Shown here piece by piece: positions 1-13,287 of a stretch of DNA of 64,000 nt. A program made the translations under genes and the position numbers. Location: assembly GCF_000226115.1 (NCBI RefSeq), contig NC_016457.1, positions 4,092,001-4,156,000 of the forward strand. The letters are read 5' to 3'. Below the pieces are notes generated by a model that saw nothing but the letters and a program-made list of their open reading frames with translations, did no database searches and was not told where the DNA came from. The stretch comes from Thermothielavioides terrestris NRRL 8126 (taxonomy: Eukaryota > Ascomycota > Sordariomycetes > Sordariales > Chaetomiaceae). Numbering within the stretch: the first letter of the stretch is position 1; each line of letters starts with the position of its first letter.

Positions 1-3000
1 ACCATACCGTGGTGGTAGTAGGGCTGGACCGAAGGTGGCAGTGATATGCGGATTACGTTGCATCCAGATGGAGAATCCGAATGAGACATCTCCGGCAGGC
101 ACCGTGAAATAGGAGGCCGGAGAGCGTCCAAACGAGGTCGGCGAACCTCACTAGCCTGCATGATTCGTACTGCAGGAACGCACAGGTTTACTGTGTACGG
201 AGTACACTACCTGATGCCGGGCTCGTGGATTGGGTCTACCACAGGACGAAGACCCACGGACGCACCTTCGGCCGACTCAACAACTTTCTTCGTTTGGGAA
301 GTCCTGATCTGTGAAGTAGTGGAACCCGGCCCCGTTTCAGAATCGACGGCGAGGCGCCGCCAGGTTCGGCAGTGCCAGCCGAGACACCGGCAGATATCGA
401 TTTACTGCGGTAGTCCTGAGTAGTCAGCGTACTGCTGTGTAAGTGCTATCGTTCGCAGTCCCAATAGTTGAGAATCGTGTAGACAGCGGCCGAAACCGAG
501 TCCAGTCGGGTTCCCAAGGTAAGAGACCCCCAGATCGCGGCATGTCAAGTCCGCATACCTCTCAGATATGAGGTCGCCACCGACGTCAACTCGACTGGGG
601 TCCAAGCTTCGGCACGGGCGACGTTCGGAAGCGAGGTCCAGGATGCGCACATCCAAGGCCGTTTCGCAGCGAGGAGCAGACGGAGGAAGCCGCAGTCGAC
701 AGGCATTGCACGGCGGACGCATCGACAATCTTGGTGATCTCATCGACGCTCAAATCCGCGCCAAGGTCGCTATTGCGCTAACGATGAGGGGAGATGTCGA
801 TTGGCATTCGAACGTCAGTTAGTTTAGTGTAGTGCAGATCTGGTCCGAGCGCGGTCGCAGGCGCGGGGTAACGAAGAGGCCGCAGAAGGTTGAGGCCGCC
901 ATGGAGAGCCGCCTGTCGTGTACCACAGTGTTGTTGAACACTAGCGCAGCGCGGCGATGAATGTTGACAGAACGGTGGGAAACCGCGCCCCCTTCCGGCA
1001 TATTGGCGGGGAAATTGAGTGGTGAGTGGAGCTTTTTTCCCACGTGGCTGGACCCGACCCCCTGACCGCCTCCCTTTCCTAACTGGGCTTTCTGCTTTCC
1101 CGTTTCCCCGATCAAACTTCATAGTGCGCCTCAAAAAGGGTTCGCGACATAACTACCTTGTGGCAGCATTTCTGGCAAAACTGTTCAGCTGTGTCCCTCT
1201 TGCAACGGAACGGATCCTCGACGAAAGCAGTGAGCCGGGTAAGTAGCCAGCGAAACACCCGGCATCCCGAAAACAGCAAGCATCACCAGTTGCCGCGGAC
1301 TTCCAACACGAGATGAAGCGCAGGCTATTCTTCAGACTTTCTCGCTTTGCGTCTGCCATCTTTTTCCCCTGCGGTGACCCAGTCTCACGTACCACGGTAG
1401 TGTAGGTGGTGTAGTGTGCACAGACCTAGCGACGGCCTGCTACTCTACACTACCGGGTATGTAAGGTACGCAGCATGTCCTCGGGGTATCGGCAGCAGAG
1501 ACGCGACATGTGCCTGAGTTGGTGTGAACCCCTCCTGCACGGAGAGCCGTGCGAGTGCCACCCTCCGTCGCGGCTCCGTCGCGGTGAGCGACATGGCGCG
1601 CAGGGGGATGTCGAGGTCGGCCCTTGCTTGTCAAGTCTGACTCGCATACACTATATACTGCGTAGGGTTCAAGCCAGGGGATCCATTGCCAAGTCGCCCA
1701 CGTCTGGGAAATGGCGAACGAAAGAATGGAGCCAATCCAACGATTCTGACCCCGCGATCAGCGCCGCCCATCATCGCCGATACTTGGGAGCTGACTTCCA
1801 ATCTCCGCAGATCTCCACAGCGAAAATAACGTTAACATGCAAGGCTTGCTTGGCACATTGCACTAGTATAGATCAGTCGTGTGGTGCACTTCGTACGAAT
1901 TGCACTTTATTGGCACGGTACACAGGAACCTATCCAACGAGTTCCTTTGTGTCTTTTCTTGCAACGTCAGGTGAGCTGGTGAGCTCAGAACAGAACGTGG
2001 GCCAGATCGTCGCCCTCTCAGCATCAAAAGTCTCCAGTTTCGCAGCGGGAGGGTTACACTGCAGCATGCGAGCCCCCCGGCTTGAATTTCCGTCAGAACC
2101 AGTAACAGATTCGCCCCCTGGCCTGTTACCACCCACTGGCTGCAAAACACGCAGCCAATCCGGCCGGGGGGAGGGGGATGGGAAAAAGGGGGGGGGGGGG
2201 GGTGTTGTTCCCCTTCCGCTTCGGTCGTCAGCAGCCACAGTGTGCCCCGGGAGGCGGCAATTCTGGCCACTTCTCGCCAGTGTGCACCTGCATTGCTGTC
2301 TCCCTGAGGCGATCGGAAAGCCTCCCGTCTCTGGTTTTCGCGGGTACCCCCCTCCACAGTAACTACACTAGTGTACAGTCCAGTATGCACATGCCGAAGG
2401 TACCTTATGTTCGACGGTCTGATGTGGCCCCACGATGGTTGCCAAGGGGCGGGGCGTGCTGGCGTTGTCGATGCTCGTCCCGCATGAGATCCATAAGTTG
2501 GGTTTTGGCCCCATTCAGAGATGGATTCACCAGGGTCCCCCGATGATGCCTGTGCTCACGCAGAGGATAACGCTCCAACACCCCAGCTAGCCTCTCTCGG
2601 CTATCGTGTCGTTCTTCTCGGCCCTGCTGCCGTGGTGGCTCCTCCAGAACAGGTCCCACCGCGCCGAGTACTTCAAATCCACAGCCCCCAGCCCCCTCCC
2701 CATCACTGCCAGGCGGAGGTCCCACTGCTCGTCCGCCTCTCGAACCAGAGTTGCGGGAACCAGACGTTCGCTCAAAGGTCTCTGCGAACCCGGCTTCCCT
2801 TTGCTCGGCACTCGTCTTGGTGTCCGACAGCTTGACAACCCACCGGCCGTCACCTATCGCTGGCCGACTCGCCCCTCCCTCTCCCTCCGAGGCTCGCCGC
2901 CGGGGTGTATTCGCATGACGGGACGGGCCCTGGGATACCGCGTGCGGCACGACATACTTCCTTTCGGGTAGTTTACGCTGCGTCTTCTGACGCCCCGCCG

Positions 3001-3005
3001 CCAAG
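1..3005. other. Gene-free left flank
   Basis: I see no supportable gene here. The open frames (the longest is about 295 codons on + at 1475-2362) have no recognisable domain and overlap on both strands. The stretch holds a run of 15 G at 2188-2202 and short inverted repeats of the TAGTGTAG/CTACACTA type, for example 1396-1405 against 1445-1454. The part next to 3006 is probably the promoter and 5' UTR of the GPCR gene. Confidence 0.6.
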
Positions 3006-4722
3006 ATGGATCCAGGCCTCGCGGACCAGCAGGTCGAGATCTTCACCATCCTCGAGCGCGCATGTTCGGGTCTCTCCCTCGTCGGGTGCGTGTTGGTCAT
3101 CTCGACCTTCTCGCTCTCCAAGGCCTTCCACAAGCCCATCAACCGGCTGGTCTTCTACGCAACGTTCGGCAACCTCATGACCAACGTAGCCACGTTGATG
3201 GCTGGGTCCTTCATCCACGACGTGAACTCGGCCGGCTGCCAGTTACAAGCCTTTCTCATCCAGATGTACGTTCACACACCCACGTTCCAGTTCTTCCTTG
3301 CCGCCCTGCCCTCTCGGCTTCTGCTGACGCCTGGCACAGGTTCATGCCTGCCGATGCTTTCTGGACATTATCCATGGCCGTGAACGTGTATCTCACCTTC
3401 TACTTCAAGTTCGACGCCCAGAGGCTACGCAAGATGGAGATACCCTATCTCCTGTGCTGCTACGGCATCCCGTTCATCGTGGCGTTGGTCTTGGTCTTTG
3501 TATCGACTCCAGAGAAAGGGCGGATGTACGGAAACGCCACGCTGTGGTGCTGGATCGCTCCCGATTGGGACGTGTTCCGCATCGCCATCTTCTACGGGCC
3601 GGTCTGGTAAGTACTTCTCTGGGTCCCCTCCGAATGAGAAGAGGTCAAGCGCGCGCGACACGACCGACTGCTGACCCCTCCCCGCCTAGGATCGTGATTC
3701 TGATCACGTTCTTCATCTACATCCGCGCCGGCCGCGACATTTACAAGAAGCGCAAGCAGCTGCGGGACTTCAGCACCAGCCACCACGAACCCGAATCTCA
3801 CCACCCTCCCATGGACGACCCTTTCAGCTCAACCAAGACCACCGAGGTCTATGTCACGACCGAAGTCATCGACAAGAGCGGCGCCATCGATCTCGCCCCG
3901 CTGGGCGGCGGCGAGCGCCGCAAATCGCAGGCATCCTCACCGCAGAAACCGGCGGCCTACTCGGTCACCATCTCGTCCAACCCGCACGGCGAGCCGCGCG
4001 GCGGCGACGCAGAGAACCAGCTCCACACGACCATCACGGCCGGCTCGCAGACCGCCGGCGGCGGTGTGGGGCGGAGCCCGACCACCCACACGCACACGAA
4101 CAAGGTCACGACGCTCAAGAGCGGCACGGGCGCGCAGCACGCTGGACCCGGCGGCGGCGGCGGCGGCGGCCCGTCGAACCATCTCCGGCGGCGGGCGGCG
4201 TACGAGGCGAACGACGCGACGTGGAGCTACACCAAGTGCGCCATCCTCTTCTTCACGGCCATGCTGGTGACGTGGATCCCGTCGAGCGCGAACCGGGTCT
4301 ACTCGGTCATCCACCCGGGCTCGGCCTCGCTGCCGCTCGAGTACATGTCGTCCTTCGTGCTGCCGCTGCAGGGCTTCTGGAACTCCATCATCTACGTCGT
4401 CACCTCGTGGGGCGCCTGCAAGATGGTCTGGCACGACATCCGGTCGTGGTTCTCGCGCGTGACCGGCGGCGGCGGCGGCGGCGCCAGGCGCGGGCTGCCG
4501 GGCCACCACGCGCGCGACCGCGGCGCGGGCGGTGTCGGCGGTGTCGGCGGCATCGGCGGCGGCATGCACCGGTCGCCGTTCCAGATGATGGGCAACTCGC
4601 GCAACGGGTCCAAGGCCAGCGACTCCTCCAAGACGTACGAGACCGAGAGCACGGCCGAGCTCGCGGGCAGCCGGCCAGGGTCGAGCGACGTCCCGACGAT
4701 GGATCACAAGCTGGACGTGTGA
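3006..4722 (+). CDS. cAMP-receptor-like seven-transmembrane GPCR
   Basis: CDS join(3006..3265,3340..3606,3690..4722), 519 aa. A seven-helix plasma-membrane receptor of the Dictyostelium cAMP-receptor-like class, as in the Neurospora gpr-1/2/3 group; it should couple to a heterotrimeric G protein. Hydrophobic segments lie near residues 18-38, 46-66, 88-108, 122-145, 172-195, 358-378 and 395-415. The third intracellular loop is very long (about residues 197-355), rich in Ser/Thr, His and Gly, and disordered. The tail also has a poly-Gly stretch and a Ser/Thr-rich end. Intron 1 (3266-3339) and intron 2 (3607-3689) both have CTGAC branch sites and GT-AG ends, and removing them rebuilds ATG-TTC (Met-Phe) and TGG-ATC (Trp-Ile) across the junctions. 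The start has good context (gccaagATGG). The ligand cannot be told from sequence. Confidence 0.9.
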
Positions 4723-7700
4723 TGGGGATGCAGGTGATGGTAATGGTGTTGCTGTCGTTACGGGTTCACACACACCCTTGGTGCCGGCCTTTTGGTCTCC
4801 TTTGCCGCTACCTACTACCTTACCTAATTGGATGGGCAGTGCCTTCTCTTTTCCCGATTCCATTTGTTGTTTACGCTTCTGAACTACTGTTTTTCAAACG
4901 GAGTCTAGCTTTTAACTTTGTTCTAATACTTAACCCCTGGATTACGTGGGCGGCGGGTGCTCGACGAACTGGACCATACGGTTACGGGCGTTTTTTTTTT
5001 TCTTTTCGGTCAACGATGGCAACGGATATACCCTCTCATTTTTGCTAGCTTTCTCTACCTTCACAATTGGGGCTGCGGTCGAACACTGTCGTGGTATACC
5101 TTGCCTCCTCTCTCGGCGTTGAACGTTTTGCTGCCGCGATTCCTTCAGGATTGGTTGGACCCAGGAGCGAGGCAACCACGGAACCACGTCCCGTGGGATG
5201 GGATGATGACTTCAAATTAGAACCGGGAGCAGTTCTTGTTCTGTTCTCACCAAATGGATCGTGTCAGTGGTGTTAATTTTGAAGGTGCTGCCGTGCGCGG
5301 TTTTGGGGCTGCAGCGCACCCTGTGTCTACCGCACTGTGTGTTCTTCAAACACGAATGAGCAGTTGGTTGCACACGACACCAGCGTGTGTCTGACAGGAT
5401 TTTTGGCTGATCTGCAATCTCGTCCCGGCCAATCCGGTGTGCCGCGTTCCTGAATTGCGCCGCGCGGATAGGGCCGATGCTGCACTCTCAACCCCTTTGT
5501 GGTACCCAACCTTGCAGATATTGCCTGCCCGCGCGATTACAAAGGCTGGCTGGCCCATCCCGTTGGTCGAGGAGGATAAAATGGACGAACGGGGCGGGTG
5601 AATGGGGAAATTTGTCGTGAGATATGTACGGAATACTTTCCGTAGACGTAGATACCTACTCGGCGCACTCGGCAGCCCGGGCTTTTGGTTTTGCTGCTTT
5701 TCTTCTTTTGCTCTGCTCTTTTCCGTTTGATGTTACTGCTTCTGAACCGGTTATTCCCTGTAGGGCTGGCAGTGCGACGCCGCCCCCGCATTCTGCGGGT
5801 GCGACGGTGCGCGAGATCTGGATCACGAAAAAGCATCAATGTGGCGGTGGCTGCCACGCTGGTGGGCGGTCGCCCCGTCCCGTGACGTGCTCCGTTTCGG
5901 GCTAAGCTCTCCGGCTGCCCGCGTTGCTTTTCGGCGAAGGTTCGGCATGTGGCCGGATTCAGCCTCTTCGGCCCAGGGGGAATTCCGAATCCCTTGGGTG
6001 ACCTTGCAGCTGCTTGTTGGTTCTCGTCTCTGCAGCGAAGAAGGGTGGTATGCAGAATTGCTTCTGTTTTCTTGCTCACATCATCTAGGAAAAGACACGG
6101 TCACCGCTTGTTACTCAACAACTGACACCGATGAAGTGCTGCCGACTCCTCCAATGTGACTTCGTGTTTTGTTCGCTTCGGGCCGACCCCCTTTGATTGA
6201 GACTTTGCGTGTCTCATTTCGACCACCGGAATCCCCACCAAAACCGCTTTATCCACGGGCTACATTATGTCCAGCATGTACGTACTGGAGTGTAGGACGG
6301 GTGCGTGTGCCGAACGTCTGGCCTCGGCTGAGCAAAGGCAGTGTCGTCCGCTGGGCCAGATTCTTGGCCGAGGTTCATGTGCGGGTGTGCAGTGCTGCTG
6401 CTCTCCGTTGCGGCCGTTTTCCCCGCCGTTTTTGCCGGCTGCAGCGTTGCAAGCCACCACGGGGTGGATAGTGTACCCTGCGTTTCCGAGCCGCGCCACA
6501 CAGACTCCCGTTGCTCGCCTTCCGTTCGGTGACAAGCCGAGCCGTGTCCGCAGCGTTGCCCTGCTCAAGCACGGATCCAGAGTCATCCCCAGCCAACTCC
6601 TCCGCACACGGACACAGTAGCTCTTCTCGGTCGATGACAGGGCCGTAATAGGAAATGCTGCTCCGATTTGAGGTGGCTTTCGGCTAACTACTGTGTAACA
6701 GACTCGCGAGGACAAGTGCAGTGCCTCGGTCGCGCGCTCAGACCTCGACCAAGCTCTGGGCCTCTTGTCCAGTCCCCAGCGCGACTGCATGCGACCCTCT
6801 CTGCGAGGCTGTTGGCGACGGTCCAGAAGCGTCCAGACTATTGCTGGCCTGCACCGGGAAAAATCAAGCGTCAGTGGGGGAGCCTCTTGGTACTGCTGCC
6901 CGTCATTTCTGCCGCAATTATCCGCCACGCTATTCCGGACTATGTGTTCAGTATTCCGTACTTTGTATGCGGTTGGCTTCTGCACTTCATTCACTGAGTG
7001 AACTGACAGCATCGTACCGCAGTACGCTACGGTATGTTCCGTACTAATCATGCTCCGTACAGGGCCCACAGGGCGCCGATCTCCGTGGGTATGGTTCTGC
7101 CGCTCTCGCTTCCAAAATACGACCTGGAGATGGCAGGGCCGCTGCTACCCTTCGGTGTGTCCGTGCCATCTCCGCGGCCCAGAACACTTGGCACAATCCC
7201 GGTTTGCTGCTGCGAGCCTGATGGCGATGTAGCAGTCCGACGCATCATGAGCTCGAGCGCTACCTGGTACGGGAGAGTCAGCGGAAGACTACCGCGGTAC
7301 CTTAGTTAACCGTGCGACTGCTGGTAGCGAGGTAAGTTGGGCACGAAAGCAGCCGTGAACTGCCCAGAGGCACGCAGCACCACTAGTGTACGCAGTAAGT
7401 AAACGGCATCCTGACAACACTTCCCATGCCGTGCAACGCGCCGCTTAGGTAACAGTCCAGATTGCTCCTACCTTAGGTACCTACTAAGGAAAGAGAAACC
7501 CCCCAGCCCATCCAATGCCAACCCAATGCCAACCCAATTTTTGCGCAGCTTCGACCTCCCCGTGATGTCTATTCGCCCATCCCAGCCCCTGAACCAACTC
7601 ACGCCTTTCAACGGATTACACATAAATTACACAGGAGCTATCGGGCCGTCTCCACATAATCGGGAGCTGCATCTGCACCCCTGAAATCGCCTTGCACACC

Positions 7701-8415
7701 GCCCGCACTCACCAGTCACTCCGGTCCACTCCTGGGTACGAACATGCTCCATACCGCGCAGTAAACAACGACATTACAGAATCCACAGTGCTACAGTAAA
7801 ACTCCAACAAAGGGGCTGCCGGCAAGCATACCCTGACTTTCGACACGTAAGCCGGAGCAACACACACACAGAGACCTCTTTGCTTTGAACAAACCCGGGT
7901 ACCCGGCGAGTGGGAACGGCCGACGATCCTGCGACGTCCAACTCTTGCTCATGCGACGGTCGGCGGCGCGAGCTACTCCAACGGGGCTGAACACCGTCAT
8001 GCGTAGTAGTGTTAACTATCTTGTTACTATGGTGCGTCATAGGAAATGTGGATGCAAGACGTAGGGAGGGAGGCTCCGGTCCGGGTAGTTGTCCTGGGCC
8101 ACACCCTGTCTTCTTCGTTGTTGACCGCGGTCAGGGATGCAACTCTGTTTTGCTTGTTGTTGACATCTCCGGCCGGCAGCGGGTTACAATTGGCGGGTCA
8201 CCGAGACGAAGAGTGCTTTGGATGTCGGGGCTGTGCAGTGTTGCAATCGAATTAAACAGGAGATTGTGAGGGCCCGCCGGTATCCGTAGTTGCTGGTGTA
8301 TTCCGTACATACCCGTGCACCCCGTCGTTCCTCTTTGACTTACTCAACACCGTCAACTTCCATAACCTCGGATGTACTGTGTACCATCCCGTGGCACACG
8401 AGTGCGACGGAATCC
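4723..8415. other. Intergenic, no supported gene
   Basis: About 3.7 kb between the convergent GPCR and Vps3 genes. Open frames here, including one of 269 codons on - at 6260-7069, show no domain and no consistent codon preference. Several TACGGA/TCCGTA motifs are present, for example near 5627-5644, 6950-6962 and 7030-7060, with a short direct repeat of an AACCCAATGCC-type unit near 7510-7540. Most of it is probably UTR and spacer. Confidence 0.55.
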
Positions 8416-11400
8416 TCACTCCCCCTGCCCCACTACCACCGCCGCCGCCCCTTCTGTTGCCCCCTCCTCCACGACCGCCCCCTTCTCCTCCACGACGCCC
8501 ACAAACTCCCAGCCGACCCTCAAGTTCTCCACCCCGCTCAGCGCGCGCTCCACCATGGCCTCGCGGCGCTCGCACACCAGCCGCCGCAGCGCGGCGACCA
8601 GGAACTCGCCGACAACCTCGACGGGCCACTCCTCCGGCAGCAGGCCGAGCACCTCGACGACGTCGAACCAGCCGCCGAACCGCTCCAGCAGCGCGCCCGT
8701 CTGCGCGGCGCGCTCGTCGCCGTCGCGCAGCGCCAGGAACTCGCCCAGCAGCGCGCGGAACAGGCGCGTCTGCTCGTCGCGCGTCCAGCGGGGTGGCGGT
8801 TCGGCGTCGGTGTCGCGGCGTTGGTGGGGTTGGTCGCGGTAGTGAGTGCCGGACGGGGTGAGGGCGGCGGCGCCGCGCAGACAGTAGGACACGGCGGTGT
8901 CGTAGTCGCCTAGGCGGTGGACGAGGAGGCGCAGGGCGGCGGCGTGCTGGCCGGCGCGGGCGGCGAGGATGATGAACTCGGGGACGAGGAGATGCTGGTG
9001 GTCAGTTGGGGTGTTTCCATCCAGTTCGGCGAGTTGGGGCGGTGATGACGCGGGGAGGGCGGAGAGTGAGTCCTCGATTCGTTGTCGAATGGCCGACGCA
9101 TCATAGTCGTGCCCGCCGCCGAGGAGTTGGAGGAGCCGCAGCCGGCTCTGCCAGACTTCGTCCGAGGGCGGCGCGTTGTCCGTGAGAAAGCGCAGGTAGG
9201 TCGGCTTTGGTGGGCTGAGGGCGCGGTAGGTGTCGTAGGAGGCGGCGACGTTGTCGCGGGACGCCGCGGAGGCCTGGAGGTCGGTGATGACGATGTCCAG
9301 GTAGTATGTGATGAGCTCGTTGACGTAGGATGTGTTGCCCTTGTCGAACACGAGGTGCTCGAGGTAGTACTTGACCGCGTCAGGGGCTTCCTCACGGAGG
9401 AGGGCGATGACCCGGGTGTGCTCGAATTTCGGGGCTTTGCCCTTTTCATCGGTGAAGACTTGGACACCGAGCTTGGGATTTCGGCGGGCCAGCCACAGGC
9501 CGTACTCTTGCACGAGCGCCTGGTTGCTAATATTGGAGAGGTAGCTCCTGACGCGCTGCTCCCCGTCGCCAAGCTCGCCGCCTCGGTCTTCCTCGCCCTC
9601 GATGATACGACGCCATGTCGCGAGCACGTCGGCTGCCATCTTGCGGTGTTGGTACAGCCGGCTGAGAACGAACAGTCGGTGGTATGTCTCCAATATGTCC
9701 ACTGCTCTGTCGAAGCAGTCGACTCCATGGTCGACGAGTTCGTAGAGCTCCTTGCGGGCCGAACCGCGCTTGCCAGTCTGGCCGCTTGGTGTGTCCTGAT
9801 CTAGTTCAAGTAGTACCAGCAGCAGGGATGCATCCACGGTTCGGAACACCTCATCCGGTATACTGCCGAACCCCTTCTTCTTCCTCCAAGCGGAGAGGAA
9901 CCGTCTCAGGAACTGGAGAACATGCGAGGGCAAGGAGCTGACTCCTTGCATCGGAAAGCCGTCCGCTTCGGCTGAGATGTAGCTGTTGACGGTGCTCCTG
10001 ACGCCATTGTATATCCATATGCCTCTCCGGTTCACGACAATTTCGTTACGAAGCGCGGGTATCAGAGACAGGACGACCCGAGCGTCCAGGTCGCCGCTGA
10101 CGAGATTCTCCTCCATCGCTCTCGTCTCGGGCTCCGTGAACGGGGGTTCTGGCGAGCTCAGAAATGACATCAGAAGCATGACGCTGGCTTTTTGCCTGAT
10201 GTAACCGAGCGTCATGAACTCGAGTTCCGTGGTTGCTTCACGATCCTTGATGGTGTTGAGAAGGGAAAGGAGCGGGCGCCTAATCTCGAGAGCACCTGGA
10301 TTTGTCTGCTGACCCGGAGAAGCAGCGGCCAACTCCAGGGCCGAATCGAGCTGCGTGAGCAGTGGATTCCGCACAGCCCACCATATGTGGCTCCCAGCCC
10401 AGACGGCCAAGCGTGACGATGTCCTTGCCAACCGTCGCACAAAGTCCTCTCCTTCTTGGTTTCTCTGCTCTTCCCAGTCTGGCGGTAGTTTTTCATCGTC
10501 AGACTGGTCAAACAGCTCCTTCTCCTGAGACAGGCGTTGAAGGGATAGCGCAGTCCGGGAGTCACTGCTCTTTAGCGACATGGTCGGGGTTTCTGGCTGT
10601 CCCTTGAATGGCGAGAATCGCCTCTGGCACAGCCGGTCGACGACGTCCTCGAAAAGTATCTCCTCGCTCTGCAACAGTGGCCGGATGCCTATGGGAGTAC
10701 TGGGGGACAGTCCTTTGGGCGCGCTGTCCTTGACTTCCAGCCACCATTTCTCCGGCTCGTCCTCGCCTATATTGACGTCGAAGCGCTGGATCTCGAGACC
10801 GTGATGCAGACCATCTTCGAACTCCTTGGCCATCGAGGCGAGAACGTAGCCCTCCTCTTCGGCAGCCAGAGACAGGCGAGAGGTCGAGAGGTCGGTTGCA
10901 CCGCCGTCAACTGCGATTTCCCGGGGGTATCTGTCAAATTCAAGCGTCGGGCGCGTAGGGTCTCCATCCAGGTTCACAAACATGCCAATGCCAGGGTCAA
11001 GCGGGCCCGTTCCGGTGACCAAGAGAAACTCTTCCGCGGTAGGGGACACAATATGCGGCTTCAGGAAGACGGAGCCGGGCTTGGGGGGCGGGGTGGTCCG
11101 CACCGGCGGGGTTGCCGTCTGCGCGGCGTGTGTTGCTGCCGGTGCCGGCGTTGTTGCCGTTTGAACCGGCGGTGTTGCTATCCGCGGCGGGGGAGCAGCA
11201 GGAGAAGCAGCACGGGGAGCAGCAGGGGCGGCCTGAGCGGCCAGATAATTTTCCGCTTCCCTCGGCGGAGCGGGCAGCGGCTTATCCGTCGGCGCCGGGC
11301 TCCGCGATGGTGGTGGCGCATCGGAGTCTTGGAAGACGGGGTCATCAGGCTCTCCCGGTCGCCTGTCGTTCCTGCGCATACCCGAGATGAAGTCACCCAA

Positions 11401-12377
11401 GCTCGTGCTTCTGGAATGGCCAAGAGCATTCGCGGGCGCGCGCGCCGTCGCGGATGAGGCGCTCCTGGACAAGCCGCCTTCGGCAGCGCCCGCGATGTTC
11501 TGGGCTTGACCGAAGGCGCCGTCTGGCTGCGAATCGTCGAGAGACGATATGCTCATGAGGGGAATCTTCAGCTGGCGGTCGACGTCCAAGAGAGCATAAC
11601 TCCGCGAATCAGCCACACATGCGATCGAGTCCCGGCGCACCGAGAGTGTGCTCCCCGCAAAATCGATTTTCTGGAAGCCGAGTCAGACGGGCGCTTTAAA
11701 GGGAGGGCTGATGAGACGGCAAATACCCTGATGACCCTGGCATCCTCCTCCCCTATCCTCACCACCTGTATCCGGCGGTTCAGGGACAACAAGATGGTAA
11801 CGCCCGGTGCTTTCTCGTTTCCGCTCCGGCTCATGCCCTGACCGACGCCCTCGTTCAAGTCGACACCGCCGATCCAGTTACAGTTTCTGACCTGGGTGGC
11901 GCCGAACACGGGGCTCAGCTCGGGCAGCGAGTAGAAGGTGACGGTCCAGTTGCATAAGACACACGCCTTGCCGACCCGTGGCAGCAGCAAGATCTGCTGC
12001 ACGCCCGGCCGGGAGCCCTGGATACCGCCCGCGGGCTCCGAGTATACGGGAGGGAGACGGGATGCGAGGATGAAGGTGGCAGGCCCACTGGGGTCGCTCG
12101 GGTCGGGTGGGATACGGAAGAAGTGGAGGAGTTCGGATGCGCTGGTGCCGACGTAGAGATTCCCGTCTGCGAGCGGCGGTCAGCAAGGGCTCCCCCCCTT
12201 CGACGGCCGGTTTTCCAAGGTGCGCATACCGTAATAATCGACGCAATTGATCTTGACGTCCTCGTCATTGCCATCGGCGGACAGGGGCACGTCGTGCAGC
12301 AGCGGGCGCAGCGTGTAGGGCCCGGCGCCGGGGAGCGCTGCGGCTCTGCCCTGCTTCCTCTGCGGGTCGGAGGCCAT
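8416..12377 (-). CDS. vps3: Vps3, CORVET tethering-complex subunit (TGFBRAP1/Vps39-like)
   Basis: CDS complement(join(8416..11670,11727..12166,12230..12377)), 1280 aa. Vps3 gives the CORVET complex its Rab5/Vps21 binding at endosomes. The N-terminal third is a CNH-type propeller: exon 2 carries the LPELSPVFG and NCNWIGGVD stretches, and exon 3 continues with VADSRSYALLDVD and GMFVNLDGD. A Pro/Ala/Thr-rich insert splits the propeller near residues 320-400. The C-terminal half is helical, with Vps39 domain 1/2-like stretches (GVQVFTDEKG; AGQHAAALRLLVHRLGDYD). Intron 12167-12229 joins VDYY to DGNLYVGTS; intron 11671-11726 joins ARVIR to KIDFAG. The start at 12377 (tgccATGG) is preferred; an in-frame ATG at 12434 would add 19 residues. 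Vps39/Vam6 is the main alternative, but the long insert-bearing CNH and the TGFBRAP1-like pattern favour Vps3. Confidence 0.85.
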
Positions 12378-13287
12378 GGCACATCCCGAACATTGTCGCC
12401 CGGCGGTCGGAGAGATGCGCGATAACCGGGGCACTGTGGCACAGGGGCCAATGAGTGGAGCAGCGCGCGTGTTTGTGTCGTTGTCGTGTTTGAGGGAGTG
12501 AGGCTGTCATGAGGTCGGTGCCGGGAAGCTCCAGGGCGATGGCGCTACCGAGTGTCCATAGGCAGGCACTCAGCTAATCCCTGTCGCCAGCTTAAGGTCC
12601 CCGCCGCAACCCACCACAGCACTACACCACAGTGGTGTACAGTAGGAGGCACAGTACTGAATACCGCAGTCAGCCCCGCCATGCCAATAAACAACAACTC
12701 AGGGCCGCAGTTGCTGGGCTACACAGTACACAGATCGGCCGCAGTTACTAGGCTATACAGATCGTTGTGGAAGTTTTAGAGGCGGTCAATCCGAGCTCCA
12801 AATGGCTTTTTAATGGCAGTATGGGCCCCTGTTGCTCGAGCTTGTGGTCTTAGCTCAGGTGTAGGTGCGGTACATACCAGGTGAAGGTGAAGCACCTCAA
12901 TATCTCTACATCAAGCCCGTCTCGAGACTCTCTATGACACGATGTCCCGAAGCACAAAGGAACAAGACATACACTTGGACGACACGCCCAAGTTCCGCAA
13001 TGAAGGTGCCTCTCCTGCTCCAAGCCGAATCCTTCAGGACGTAACTCCGCGCGGGCGCGGCCTTCCGCCGTATCTCCGCACTGTATGCCTAAACCTTCGC
13101 TCTCAACAGCCTCCAACAGGCCTTTCTTTGGGTATCGACAAACATAAGTACCCCGTACTACATCGACCATTGGGCTCAGTTGCTATATGGGTGCCCCTTC
13201 ATCAAACAGCAAACTGCTTCCGCGCTATCTTCGGGACCAATCTTTCTATCTCAACTCCCGACTCTCCCCAACAAGCAAACAGACATA
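12378..13287. promoter_or_regulatory. Divergent promoter region, vps3 / SDR
   Basis: 910 bp separate the divergent start codons of vps3 (-) and the dehydrogenase (+). No gene is seen. It contains a CACCACAGTGGTG palindrome near 12619-12631 and other short palindromes. The promoter role is inferred from gene orientation only. Confidence 0.4.

Noticed and set aside
1475..2362. 295-codon open frame
   Set aside because: No domain, a low-complexity Gly run from the G15 tract, and no coding bias.
6260..7069. 269-codon open frame on the minus strand
   Set aside because: No domain; contains several TACGGA-type spacer motifs.
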